A stretch of 64,000 bases of DNA from Podospora pseudoanserina (lineage: Eukaryota > Ascomycota > Sordariomycetes > Sordariales > Podosporaceae). The stretch's first letter is position 1, and the number at the start of each line of letters is the position of its first letter. Both the position numbers and the translations under genes were made by a program. The notes beneath the pieces are model-generated. The model made no database searches. It saw only the letters and a list, made by a program, of their open reading frames with translations, and was not told the DNA's origin. Below, piece by piece: positions 35,526 through 48,372 of this stretch. The stretch lies in NCBI RefSeq assembly GCF_035222485.1, contig NC_085921.1:2108001-2172000 (forward strand). Reading direction: 5' to 3'.

Positions 35526-38500
35526 TGGATGCTTTCCGCTGTAGTGCTCACCTCTTCTTCCTGACGCAGCAGTCTGTCTAGGTTGTCAGATTCCTCGTCA
35601 GTTTTCTACTTGATAAGATCCAATGCTTCTTTGGTGGAATTGATCCATGGTCCCGTCTGCAGAAACTGATGGTCCGGGTTTCACAGAGAAGCGCCGGGCC
35701 CCACCCAGGATGCCGCCGTGAGAAGTCAACTGTCACCCACGGAGCCGATGTCTGACGGGGGACGGGGATCGGAGGCTACACTGGCTCCACATGGCCCCAA
35801 TGGTCCGCGAACAGACGCCGGCATGCCCACCGGGCAAGACAGGCAAATTGGCAGCGATCCCGAATCCGATTCGATGCATGCCATCCATCAGCTGTTAGGT
35901 GCTGCTGCAGTTGCAGTAGAGGGTGCGAGGCCATCTCCTGCTTCTTCTGGCTGCTCTGCACCCCTGATTGGGACGGGTAGCATTTCAACAAGCAGCTGCT
36001 AGATGGAAGCCAGCCTCGGACAGCCGTTGCCTTCCAACCTCTTTGGGAATGGCCCCTCCTGCTACATCCCCCATCTCGCTCTCGTCTGGCCTCATCGTTG
36101 CCCTACCGGTACCTACGCTAGCCCCTCACAGAACCACCCCTGGATGAAACCATGGACCGACCCCCCTGCTCCGAGAGGAGAGATGCCCCAGCACTGCTTG
36201 GCTCTCGATCCCATCCCTGCTCGACTGTTAGCGGCACGGCAAGGGGCGTGCAAGTAATCGAGACTTGGCCGGCTCTTCTCGCGACACCTCTCCGTCCTGC
36301 TCAATGCGACCCTCTGGCTGCACAACACCTTGGCTCTCCTGTAGTTCTCATCATACAGTTGCACCAAACTCCACCGAATCCGGTGTGCTCTCCTCTCTGG
36401 TGAAGCGCCCACCATATCAGCCTGCGGCTTTGTCGGCGCTGTTTCCCACTCCTCCGACTGCCCACCCCAAGGGCCCAAACCCTGCTCTGTCAGAGGCCAC
36501 AAAAGACACCAGCTCTTCCATACTCCGGCACTGCGCACTTGCAAGTGCCGTGCAATCGCACCAGAGCCGCCTTGCCCAGCGCCGCCGCCTCCCGGAGGCG
36601 TCTGGACGCTTAGCGACGTTCGAGTGTCTCCTCCCAAGCGCACCTACGCCGCCTGCTCCACCCCGTCGTTACTGGCGTTGCGTGCCTCTGTCAGACAGAA
36701 GAGACGGGCTCGGCAAGACGGGCTGACAGGGGGGTCAACAGACGGCTCAGACAAAATCTCTCTTGTCAGCGTGGTTCCCTACTGGCTAAAATGGAGCAGT
36801 CACTGTGAACGGCAGACCTCGTTGCTCACACGGTACAAGGTTCATGGTCATCAACACCCCCAGCACTGCTACCACTGCCTCGACAGTGCTCCAGCGGTCA
36901 GACTCACCAAGCTACAACGATTCAGAATATCTATTCACCCGTGATCTAACCATTCCTTCCCTCTAAACGCCAGCTTCCAGGACAGAAAGACCTAAAACCT
37001 TTCTCTACTCCACATCCCGCAACACCACCCGTCTACAATTGCCGCTTTGAGCTATCGCTGCCCCGATCTTGCTGTTGCGGAGGATGCCAGTGGCCTTGTC
37101 ACTTCTTGATCCGATCTGGGTCCACCCCCCTCCCCTGGCCGCGCACCTTGTTGCCCAACCACGCCCCTCCCTAGTCGCTCTCACACTTGCCCTTTTTCTC
37201 CCGCAGCCACCAAGCAGCAGACACTGTACACCACGCCTCTCCTCCGAGTAGGATCGGCATCGATGATTGGCTTCAAGGCTTGAGGCAACGTCGACAACGG
37301 TCATGCTTTCTTCCGTGGAGTCGACACTGAGCTAATGTGAGGCAGAGCCAATCACCCGCCCAGAAACGCTCCAGCCGAGATGCCATGCACAGCTTGTACC
37401 TACCTTTGCATCTCTCTGAGCGTTCTTCGGCCTCGTGCTGCTTGCTCTCGGTCTTGGGGCGCTCTGATGTTCACTGAACTGTGGAGCGGTTGCGTGTGTC
37501 CCTGCACTGTACAGTGGGACAGACAGTTTAGGAAGTCAGGATTGCTATCAAGAGGACACGAGGGCGACCATGTACCCAGCGGTGCCTGCTCGTAACCCAT
37601 GGTAGAGCAACCGTGTCTCGTCTCCCTTGAGCATCGGATGTTTGCATCGGTGTCATTGGTTCAGTAGACTCCCTCTCGCCTACAGACAACTGCGGTATGC
37701 TCTGGCACTCTGACCATGCCCAGGTCCCTGCACTATATGCGATGTGTATGCCTGTGTCTTCACAACCGCCCTATGAAGGACCCATGGCACCTCTCCACAG
37801 CCTGGTCAACTTCTTCTTTTCTTCTCTCAACGGCCTTACTTGCAGCACCGACGACGTTGGCCTTGGCACGAGCGTTTTCCTGTCCGTTTTTGGCCTGCTT
37901 TCAAGTGCTAGCAACTGTCCCCCTGTTGGTTCCATCAACTTCCTGGCACGGCATTAGCCATTCAGCCGAGATCTTATGGGCCAGCTGCCACGATAGAGTT
38001 CCGTCACTCGCATCAACCCTTGCCTGGCCAGAAAAGGTGAGGGCAGAAGAACGGTGTGGCTCAGCTCTTCCCCCATCCTCTAGAAAGCGAATATCACAAT
38101 ACCGGTGGCCATAGCTTGGGGGTTTCGTCTAATCGAAGGCCCATCCAGTGCCCACCCCAGACAACACACAGGGCCCCCAGTAGACTTAGCCGTTAAAGCT
38201 ACCATCCTCTGTCAGGTACCAGGTACCCCGATCTCTCCCCAGCCCTCTCCTGCCACTGTTGCGGTAGGCCGTGCAGCCCCTGTCCTGTATTTGAATGCGG
38301 CCTCGACATTTCTCCGTGAGGAGTGAGCCCTCCGCCGGTATTAATCCTAGCTCTGTCCTACCCTGGGGCCAAGGTGCTGAGGAACGGTCTTAATACCACC
38401 AAGGGCAACCCACAAGAGCTTCATAGCTCCCGCCCTATCCCATTCCACGGGATCATCCAACTGCAGACGGGTCCCCGCCGAGCATCCTCCTGGCCAACCT

Positions 38501-39254
38501 TGATTTTATACAAGATATGTTCCTGCCTTTGGGTCCCTGGTAGCCAAGGAAACCTCTCTCCTTTCCCCTTCTTCCCCTTTGCCAACCACGACAGCCTCTT
38601 CATCACCCAAGGCGACAACCACGGTTCGCCAGACCTCAGCTTGGACAGCGTTCGTGTAGATCAGTTGGTTAATACCCGAGCCCCGTGGTTTCCTGTCCTC
38701 GCCAACACACACACGGCGGCTCCCTCTGATCTTTCTTTTCACTGGTGGGCCTGGTCTCCTGGTACGACGCATCTGCACATCAACCCCAAAGAAAAATCGC
38801 GCTCGAACCGCCACCGCACATTTTGCCCTCCTCAGTGCACTCATCCTGTTTGATCATCGAAACCATCCGGACCCAACTCTCGCTCATATTCGCATCGCCT
38901 GAGAACTTTCAGTCTTTGGATGCCAGGATCTGCCGGGCAACGATCACCTCGACCGAATCCAGGACAGAGGAGGTAGCGGATCCGCCTACCTGGCGCTGTG
39001 GATGGTGATGTGTGCTCGGGATTTCTGATATACTCGTTCTGCGCAGGCCGGCAACGACTCTCGCTTGATTCCATCCAGACCGCCTCTCCATACCGACCAC
39101 TGGCCCCTGAGCCCAGCCAGGAACCCCTATCTTCTTCAACGTCGGTCGACAATCCATCCCAATGCTTGTTACCAGGCAAAGCGCTCCGGAGCAGAGTTCT
39201 TGGTCCATTGGCAAATTTGAAACGGCTTTTCACAAGTCCGCGGAAAGCCTACGT

Positions 39255-41460
39255 ATGTCGAACAGCTACGACGCGGTGACGCAGTCAGACTGGCAGGGTC
39301 AGTACTCGTTTCTGCCGCCAGGAGACAACAACATCTTCTCTCAGTCATATGAACATGTGACGGGTTCAGCGGACCATGCGGATTCGCAAGCGCAGCCGCG
39401 GAGTGTGGCTGCGCCAAGCAACGCCTTAGACATCGAGGCGCCAAAGCGGGAGAGCCCTCCATTGGGACACCACCGCTTAGATCCTCTTGGTCTACGACAG
39501 CCAAAGCAGCCATCGCCAATTCCAGAGCAGCCTGGAAATCAAGGGGAACAATATGCGCAAAAAGCAACCGAGTCGGCACACGAGGAGCCGTTGGCATCGA
39601 CCGAGACCCCTGGCATGTCCTTGGGCTCCAACCCCCTGAGTTCAGTATCATCCACGGGTCAAGGGCCTGAAGTAGGCCCGGGTCAACCAGGGAACGAGAG
39701 CCAGACGGTCATCAAGGAAGAGGATGAGGAGGTGCTGGAGGACGAGGAGATGATAGAAGGGGACGGAGATGGTGATGCTCAGCCACAACCCCAGACTGCG
39801 GCTGAGAGGACCGCCCAGCGACGCAAGATGAAGCGCTTCAGGTAAGAATCAGGGAATCTTTCATGGGGAAAATGGGGGTCTGACCGATGTTCACAGACTT
39901 ACGCACCAGCAAACCCGATTTCTGATGAGTGAGTTTGCGAAGCAACCACACCCAGATGCAGCTCACCGCGAACGTTTGTCTCGCGAAATTCCGGGACTGA
40001 GTCCACGCCAGGTGCAAGTGTGGTTTCAAAACAGGTCGGTCTTCGCTTGACAAGCCATTCGGCTCTAACCATTGCTGATATCCTGCTAGACGCGCCAAAA
40101 TAAAACGTTTGACGGCGGACGATCGTGAACGTATGATCAAAATGAGAGCTGTCCCCGAGGACTTTGACAACTTGGGCGCTCTCCACTCCCCATACGGTGC
40201 AGTTCATGGACTGGGAGCCCCTATGGCGTCTCCTGTTGACCTTGGAGGATCGTCGTACGACCATATGATGCGCCCGCTAATGGTGGATGTTCGGCGATCT
40301 GATGGAGATGAGCACCTCTCACCCACCGGTTTGAGCACTGCCTTTGGTGGCATAGGCTTCAACCCTTCGAATTCGCTCAGTTCGCCCGACATACTTTCTC
40401 CATTATCACCAACATCGACCGATCGCTACGGCTACTCGAGTCATATGTCGTCGGGGCCTTTGAGTGGTGGGCCAAGAACATCGAATCCATTTGCACGACA
40501 GCCAAGCATCGACAGCAGCATGCAGATGCATAGTCATCATTCGAGACAACAAATACGGCCTCTGCAGCCACTTCACCTCCGAGATACCATGACGCGATCA
40601 CGCTCCGACTCGCTACAGTCGCCTCTACGATCCAGCATGTCCTGGAAGGGTGATTCTCTTGATTACACTACTTACCACGGCGGGAATCCATCTCCTCAGT
40701 TAGGTGGTCGGCCACACGGGTTGTATCAGCAGGATCAGGTTGGCGGATCATCTGGGAGCGGGCTAGGGGGCTATGATTCGAGCAGCTACTCTGGTAAGCC
40801 GCGGCGGCACTGCAGTTGAATCTCGGTCTGAAAGCCACAATGCTAACCCAAAGCACAGGCTCTACTGTACAATCCCCAACTCACATGAACTACCCGAATT
40901 ACCAATCCTCTAGCCTTCAACAAAGCCAACAGCGTGGGTCACGTCTGCGAGCCGCCTCGGCCTCATTACCACTTGGCCTCGATCTTCGAACCCAGTACCG
41001 GTCCTCTGTCGGGTCCGGCAACATGCAATCAGCGACTCATTCTCCAGGTCCACGCACGACATCAACCTCACAATTAGGGGGCGTGTCCTCTAGTTATACC
41101 GCGAGTTTTCCATCGGCCCCTCTTACCGCCCCTGTCGACTTCTCTTTGCCTCGCACGCCCGGATACCGGTCAACAGGAAGTGATTATTCGATGCCACAAA
41201 TGAGCGCCCCGATCGCGCCACCAAACGACTTTTCCCAGGCCTTCCAAGCGAGCATGAGCAATTCGAGCTCGAGGACACCAATCAGGGATTCTTTTGGGGG
41301 TGGTCACGGACCTCTGGGCTTGGGACAGCAGAGCCAAAGCTCAGTCGATCGCAACGATGACTACTCGCAAGATCCGCTCGGCATGAAGCGCAAGCGAAGC
41401 TTTACGGCGGCCACATCTTCTGCGAACTCGGGGCCGAGTGTGTATGGAGCAACTTCATGA
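39255..41460 (+). CDS. Homeobox transcription factor
   Basis: Four exons: 39255-39841, 39897-40034, 40090-40793 and 40859-41460, 676 aa, all junctions in frame. I prefer ATG 39255 (MSNSYDAVTQSDW); the in-frame ATG at 39162 would add 31 residues. Residues 1-185 are acidic and Gln/Pro-rich. The homeodomain spans ~187-247: basic arm RRKMKRFRL, helix 1 HQQTRFLMSEFAKQ, then SPRQVQVWFQN and RRAKIKR of recognition helix 3. Its introns fall after MKRFR and inside WFQN/RRAK. The following ERMIKMRAVPEDFDN...LHSPYG is a conserved stretch I associate with Pezizomycotina homeobox regulators of hyphal growth and conidiation; I cannot say which orthologue. The rest (to 676) is Ser/Gly/Gln-rich, with KRKRSF near the end as a possible nuclear signal. 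The gene stands alone in ~21 kb and has a long 3' region. Confidence 0.93.
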
Positions 41461-42250
41461 AAGAGAGCATCATTTTGGGCTACCATTTCCAAAGCACACA
41501 ATATTTCTCTCACGTCGAAATGTACAAAACCGATACAATAACTACTGGTACACCACCTCTTCTCCCCCCAAATATCTAAGAGCGGCTTCTTTTTTCTTTT
41601 CCTTTGGCTCGGTAGCTTTCGTTTTTTTTTTTCGTCTTTATTTGGCTCGACGGCCTATCTAGCTTCTTCTCCAACGAAAACACGAACGAGAAATACCCAC
41701 CACGATTGGCTATTTTGGAACTATCTACTATGATGACACGGCGGGGAACGATTTGCTATACGTTTTTTGGGTACGCACGCTTGAAGCGATGGGTGGCAGG
41801 CAATAGTCCGCATTCTACAACGAACGGGTCCGGTTGTCTACAATACAATACCATTTTTCCATTTTTTTTTGATGATGACAATGTATGGAAAAAGGCGGAC
41901 TCATTGGGCGAAGGAGGTGGTTGTATTTTTTTCTCTTGGGGGGTGGGGCGATGGGGCCAGGTATTGGAAAATATCAGAAAACAGATGTTTGGAAAGCAGC
42001 TTTTTTCCACATTGGAGCGCATTTTGGGGGGTGTTTTTGTAAGGTATGGTACGCATTGTGTCGTTGTATGTGTGCCTAGTCTATTTGCTGCTTTGGCGTT
42101 GGGTTGGTAAGGGGATGAAGAAAGGGGTAAGGGTTAGGGTACGGAGAGGGACGTTGAACTCGCAAAAGGCTTCCTAAAGGGAAGGCGGGTTGGGGTGGTT
42201 CAAGGGATGATGGATGTTTTTTCGTGGTGTATATAACACATTGCATAGAC

Positions 42251-42256
42251 AATAAA
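42251..42256 (+). terminator. Candidate poly(A) signal of the homeobox gene
   Basis: AATAAA about 790 nt after the stop codon, in a T-rich then A-rich context. It would give a long 3' UTR; nearer, weaker signals may be used instead. Confidence 0.35.
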
Positions 42257-43995
42257 AACACAGAACTTACACAAACAAGCTTTTTTTGCCCACTTATTCA
42301 GATCTAGACGCAACACAGAACGACAACAAGATGGAGGGCACCTCGGAATCTGAGGGGAAATTCAGACCATCCTATCCCCATTCCCAGACCTCAACCAAAG
42401 CTCTCTTCCTCCTAGGTAGGGCGTAATAGATAAAAAACAACTGGATAACCACAAGGAAGATGGACCTCCGAGATAGAGCATCACAGCGTTACGTTGACTA
42501 GGTAGAGGACCACACACGGGCTGGGATGGGGATGTGGAACTTGCAAACTGAATGGACAGAACTGGACAACACACGGCATTTTTGGCGGGAGGCGGAATAC
42601 GGGATGGCCGTCCGGTCGGGCGGGTTAGGTTGGTGGTGGTGGTGGTGCCCCTTTTTTTTGACGGCAGAGGTGTGGTCCGTTTGTTACTTTTCCTCACATA
42701 CATACCAACCGAATAGCAAGTCTACTGCTACTACACCGAAGCTAAGCTGAGCTGGGGTTTTAGCCAGAATCTTTCTCGTCGGTTTGCACTAGAGAGATGG
42801 GCTAGTGAGGGGGGGAAACGTTGCGCTCCAAGGACGGAAGATGCCATGCCATGGGCTGAAAAGCAAGAAAAATAACATGCCCTCCTGCCCCCTGTATCTC
42901 GTCTGTATCTCGTCTGTATCATGCTTGGGGTAGGTAGGTCGGTTCCGTTTGACAGACCGGGCGTACTACAACTGACAGGCCCGCTGACGCCCCCCACACT
43001 CACTTTCACACGGATTACATACACACATCTCAAGGTAGGTATGCAACCACCGAGCATCGTTATGCTTATGCACCTATCTTGCGTCGCGTTAATCTATCAG
43101 GACCACCCGCTGAAAGAGAAAGTGGTTTCGACAGGAGATCTTGCATGAGGTGTTCAGCAGCATCAGAGCAAAATTAAAAGCCACATGGAGTTAACTTATC
43201 AAATAAATCCGGAGAGGGCTTGCCGAGCGTGGTAACCCACCCTCCATTACATGCTTGCTCGACAGTCGGGTGAGGAACAATGTCCGTAGGTATCCAGCCC
43301 GAGTTTCTCATCTCTCAGGTAAGAGGAAGCCTTTGTTGGGGAGTGGCAATGTATCTTGCGAGATGACCTCAACACACCAAAATTTCTATATTTCTTTTTC
43401 TCGATATCACGGCGTCTACCTAATGAGAAACGTTGATGAGACCACAGAGGGAGATGCGTCAAAACCAACCTAGGTAGGTAAGTGATGAGATTGCATTTCA
43501 ACGAACCATTCCATCCCACCCACTGATCCCCCAATCTTGGTAAATGCACACACACTGAATTTTCTCACTGCCAGATCATAATTGCACAATGCCATCCCCC
43601 AAAACGTTGTATCTCCTCCTGGAAGGCAGGCAAAGCTGTAATCTCGGCCGAATTCCTCGGAGCCTTGCCCTATTGTTGTGATGTAGGTGGTTCGATGCTG
43701 CTGTCCTCCTCTCAGCACGACATGTCGTCAAAAGCAGCCGTCTTCCCACTTACAAGCCACAACTACCTAGCCCAGATAGGTGCGTCATTACCCACACTGA
43801 GTGAAAACGGGCCGTTATGGAACACCGAGATGAGGCCGTTGCGTTTCTTGCCTCCCTCAACCAACCAGATGTTACAAAGCCAGCCTGATGGCGTTTTGGG
43901 GGCCTTGAATTCCTGACTTGACTGTAACGGTGCATCTTGGTAGTAGTAATTACCTCATCTCCCCTCTCACTCAGGTACACGAGCGCTCTCCCTCC

Positions 43996-44041
43996 AACCA
44001 CACACACCCACACACCCACACCCACACCCACCCACACACAA
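43996..44041. repeat. CA/CCCACA low-complexity tract
   Basis: Imperfect array of CACACA and CCCACA units. Confidence 0.8.
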
Positions 44042-47000
44042 ACACTCCAGGGTAGTACTGCAAGTAAGATCTGATATGCAATTAAGCGTGCGGAGATGCC
44101 GACGACGACACACAAAAACAAACAGAACCAAATCCCCGCTCCAGCGCAAGCCAAATGACAAGGCTTGTTCATCAAACGGGAACGTGCTGTTACGGCTATG
44201 AGAAAGATAATAATCAAAAGGCGGGCGGAAACACACACAAACCTTGCCCTTCGGCAAACGGCGTCGCGGGAAGCCCTTCGGCGGAGGCATCTTGAAGTCT
44301 TCCCAAGTGGGAAATCCCACTCACCACGCAACTACTTGTCATCAGTGCCATCTTTTTTGCCAAAACCCGCCCACAGCCCGCCGTCGCAATGCACAAACAA
44401 CATCCATGATCATGATCCATCCATCCAGACAAAACCAGGCGGAACAAAAACATTCCCCTGTCTGTCGATTCACCAGACCGTCATGCTTATTTCTCCACGT
44501 CTTCCATCATCCAACCTCTTCACCCAGTAGTGGTATTATCCCCTCCTTTCTCTGAAACCCCCTCCAGGTACCAAATAGTCCAACAACTCGCCCCAAAGTG
44601 AGGGGTGGTTTTTAACCTGTTGTCTGGGGTAGTCCCGGGGTCAAGGTCTGATCGGAAAATAACAGAAATTAAAAAAACGTGCCCTCCGGTTGTTTAAACT
44701 TGCGGAATGAAACGCCGCCTACCGCTTTCTGATTGGCACGGGAACATCTGCTATTCTACAACAGCAGAGTCCTGACAGCAGCAGAGAAAGGCGCAACTTT
44801 CTCAATGACGCAAAGAGATCGTCGCTAGTGCCGTGGTTTTGCTGCTACGTTAAACTCGATATCACCACCAGCACCACCACCCCGCACCTTGATATTTGAT
44901 ATAGGGAAGGGGGTATGTGATATCAATGGCGTGTGTTGGCTTAAAACCTTGGACATATCGTGCTAGAAAACCGGGATCGGGTGGGGGAGAGCTACTTACA
45001 CACACGCTTGCAAGCTTCCCCAGATCTTTACTTCATTTCAGGCGGTTGAACCGGCTGATCTACTTTCACCGCTGTCATTGCGCCCCTAAACCCCCAGCCC
45101 AAGACTTCACAACTCCCGGAGCAGAAAAACAACATGTCGGACTGCCCATCAGGGGGCCTACCCTGCATGGTGTAACTCTCTCTCTGCCGGCTGACTTATC
45201 GCCTTGCGCACTGGCTGGGGCGCGGCGGGGGCATCTCTTCGGGGTGAGACTGCACCGATGGTGCCCACGATGCCGACCAGGAGCCTGTCGTGTTCCCCAA
45301 GCAGGCGTCCATCTGCGGGCCTGTACAGGCCGGTGCTAGCCCCCCTCCACAACGTGATGCTCGCTCTGCAAGCCAACAGACCATTCATGTGTTTGGCAGC
45401 TTCGTGTCGCCCACCCTCCAGCGAATATGGCGCCTTGGGGGCAGGTCGAGACACCAAGACATGCGAAGACCCGTCTTGGGATGGCAACTCGCGGGCGTGT
45501 GGGCGAAGTAACTCCCCGTCACATACCGTTATCGGCTTGCGGGTGTGTCTCTGTCAGTGTCCACCGGAGCTACGGGCAGAACACGGATATTTCCGCGGCT
45601 GTCTTGTCTCGTGCTTGAGAGAATACGAGGTTGCAAAGAGACAACCGCGGAGTGGGATTTCGTGACGGCCATGTATCTGGGAAGAGATCCGTCCTGTCCG
45701 TTACCCAAGAAGCAGAGAAGAGCCGTGCCACAGCATCTCTGTTCCATGTCAGCTCCCCAATCTCTCAGCAACTCAGGTCTGACTTCCTGGATGCACAAGC
45801 AGGAGGGTGGATGGGGCGCCTTGTCAGCGCGCCTCCTCGCTGCAAAGCACACGGCAGCTGTGCAGATACTTGGCGTAGAATGGACTGCCTCCGTCTGCAC
45901 GGTCTTCCGAAGTGGGCAGAGCCCAGGCTGTGGGGAGTGGGATGGCATGGTTACCATGAGGAAGGGGTAGAAGGGTACCGCCCTTCACAGGTAACAGCAA
46001 CGCTACCCCAACCCAAGTCGCCCGGCAGGTATGGAGGCTTTGATCCATCCGCCACAGATGCCACGATGGCAGTTGATAACCCATTCGAGCAACAGGCTGA
46101 GCAGAAGCGACCATGCATCGCAGTCAACCCTCGCTCGAAGGGCTAGACCTGTGCCGACCTGCCCACGTCCCAAAGGCAGCCCAGGTGAGCCGAACAGGTC
46201 CGGCGTAGTGCGGTGGAGCATGGCGATGTGATTCCATACCCGAATGGGGCGTCGCACCTCAAGCATCCGCAGAAGAGCGGCAGATCTTACGGCTTCCGAC
46301 TGCCGAAGAGATTCTTCATGGAACAAGCTGATGCTTCTTCTTCTTCGGAGACGTGGTGCCCCATTCCCGGTCAGCGAAATGAAAGGCCTGTTTCGCCGGT
46401 TGAAACAAAGCCGGGATCGATTTTGATGCAGGCTGCCGTGTCAGCTCTGACCCGACAAGCCCGAGCTGTGTGGTTGCGCTTGAGTTAGGCGACGAAGAGG
46501 GCAGCAGCGAAAGCGGAAGGAGATTGCTGATGACATCCCTCAGCCAAGTGTCAACCGGCTGCGATGATACCACCCTGCGGACCCACTTCCCCGATCTCTC
46601 ACCCAACCCCTTGGCAACCGGCAGTGCACGAGCCACATTGCGGACTCGGAGAGGCCCACTGATTGCCCAAAGGGGAATGGCTCGTCCACTTTTTCTCCCC
46701 GCCAGATCCAACGGCTGTCAACTTTGATGCGACGTCTGTTGACGATAACCACCCAAGTCACCTTCCGTGTTTGACAAGATAGCCACCTACGACTCCAGCA
46801 TCTTTTTTTGTTTCTATTTCAGAGACTTGGTGAACTCATTCTGTAGCTCTTTTCTCCTTCAGCATCACGTGTTGGGCATCGTTCGAGACCGGAAAATTTC
46901 ACGTATAAGAATGTCGGGAACGACGCTGTGGACTTGGTTCAGTGACACTCTGGTCGTAGCAGCCGACGTTTGGTCTGCAACGTCACCAACCTCATGGATG

Positions 47001-48354
47001 GTAGCGACTGAAGGAGCCTGCGATTCCTGACTGGTCCCGCCGTCCGGGCCATTATCTACAACCCGAAACGGCCAGCTTCTCGTCGCCTGCTGCCCTCGCT
47101 CATCAGCTCAACAAAAGATGGACAGACAATGGAGATGATGGATGCATGCCAGGCGCAGGCGAGTATCCGGCATCTGCTGTATCCCGTTTTCGCATCCCAT
47201 CCCATGCTGACGCCTTCTCCGGGCATTCGTCTTGTGCCCCTGGACCCATGACCTGGTTGAGCCTTCTGCGGTTCAGAAGCAATCTACACTTCACTCGGCT
47301 AAATTAGCTGTGCCTTGTTGGATGGAGGCGACCTGTCCGCCCCCTACAGAGAACCCGACAGCTTCGCATCTCTTGGCCCTCTACGAACTGCTGCTGCCAG
47401 CTGCCCGCCGCATCCAATCTATGTATCTCTCGGCTTTGGGACGTGCCCACCAGAGAGGCCCGGGGCCGGCTCCAAGATGGCATCACCATCACCGGACTGC
47501 CAGTACCGGGTAGATAGCCTGGCAGCGGGAGCAGAGAAAGAAGCAGGCTCAGAACGCTACATTACCAGTCAAACCTCTGGTTTCTTCCGCTGAAACCGTC
47601 GACAGCCCGCATAGGCTCAATCCTCGCAGCGTCACCATCGAGAACAGCCAACCCAGGCTCGGACGCTGTTAGCGAGATCAATAGTCCGTGAAAAATGAGG
47701 GCAGGAAAAGATGTCAGCCACTCAAACTTTGTCGAGCCGTTCAATAGCGCGCGTCTGTCTGATGTGCTGTTGCGACGGCATCAGCTTTCTGGGCTTCACG
47801 GCAGATCGGTCGAGAATCTCGGTCCGCAGTTGAGCATGCTGAGAGGCCGTAACATCTCCGGGCTTAGCCAGTTGAGCTCTGGGCATTCAAGACCAATAAC
47901 TCCAGTCAAGCCCAGGGGTCCGGTGCAACCAGCAGGGACCAGCTTCGCGGCTTTGGTGAGCACGACTTGGCCAGCGTGACTGATTTTCCACCGCCCCCGC
48001 AAGCCTGCCTACTCGGTCGCCACTATCGCCCGTCGGTGGGCCTTTTTCTCTTTTTTTTTTTTCCTCGTGCGTCTCCGTATCTCAAAAACGGGGAGGCCGT
48101 CAGGTTGGAGCAGGACCGGAACACGATGCCGGCATAGTGCAGAGACTTGATCTTTGTTCGCCCGGGAGGAGTGGTTCTACTGACTCAGGTGCCGTGATGA
48201 GATTATGTTGTTCTCAAGGTTGCATTCCGGCCGGGCTGAAAGAACGGGTGGGTGGTTTGTTTGGCCATAGCTTTTTGGCTCGAAGTACCAGAGACATATG
48301 GCGACTATCAGACTTTCTGGCAGGCCCCACCGCGTACTGGACCTGGCGAGGGGA

Positions 48355-48372
48355 GGGGGGGGGGGGGGGGGG
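48355..48372. repeat. G18 homopolymer
   Basis: Eighteen G in a row, preceded by GGGGAGGGGA-like sequence. Intergenic. Confidence 0.85.

Larger units (their letters stand above)
29189..39254. other. 10-kb stretch without recognisable gene, upstream of the homeobox gene
   Basis: No ORF shows family motifs or splice-compatible extension; the longest (100-180 aa, e.g. 36113-36643 minus, 38323-38853 plus) overlap each other on both strands and have random composition. The first 2 kb has microsatellites (TG at 29781, CA at 30811, TTG at 31324). From ~32 to 39 kb the DNA is mixed-composition and partly CT-rich on the plus strand, as in long fungal leaders. TAGG-type motifs occur at 31368 and CCTA-type ones at 35511 and 37397. 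Best reading: a very long regulatory region and/or long 5' leader or non-coding transcript for the homeobox gene. Confidence 0.55.

Noticed and set aside
36113-38853. ORFs of 150-180 codons in the homeobox upstream region
   Set aside because: They overlap on both strands, lack any family motif or good start context, and their composition follows local base content.
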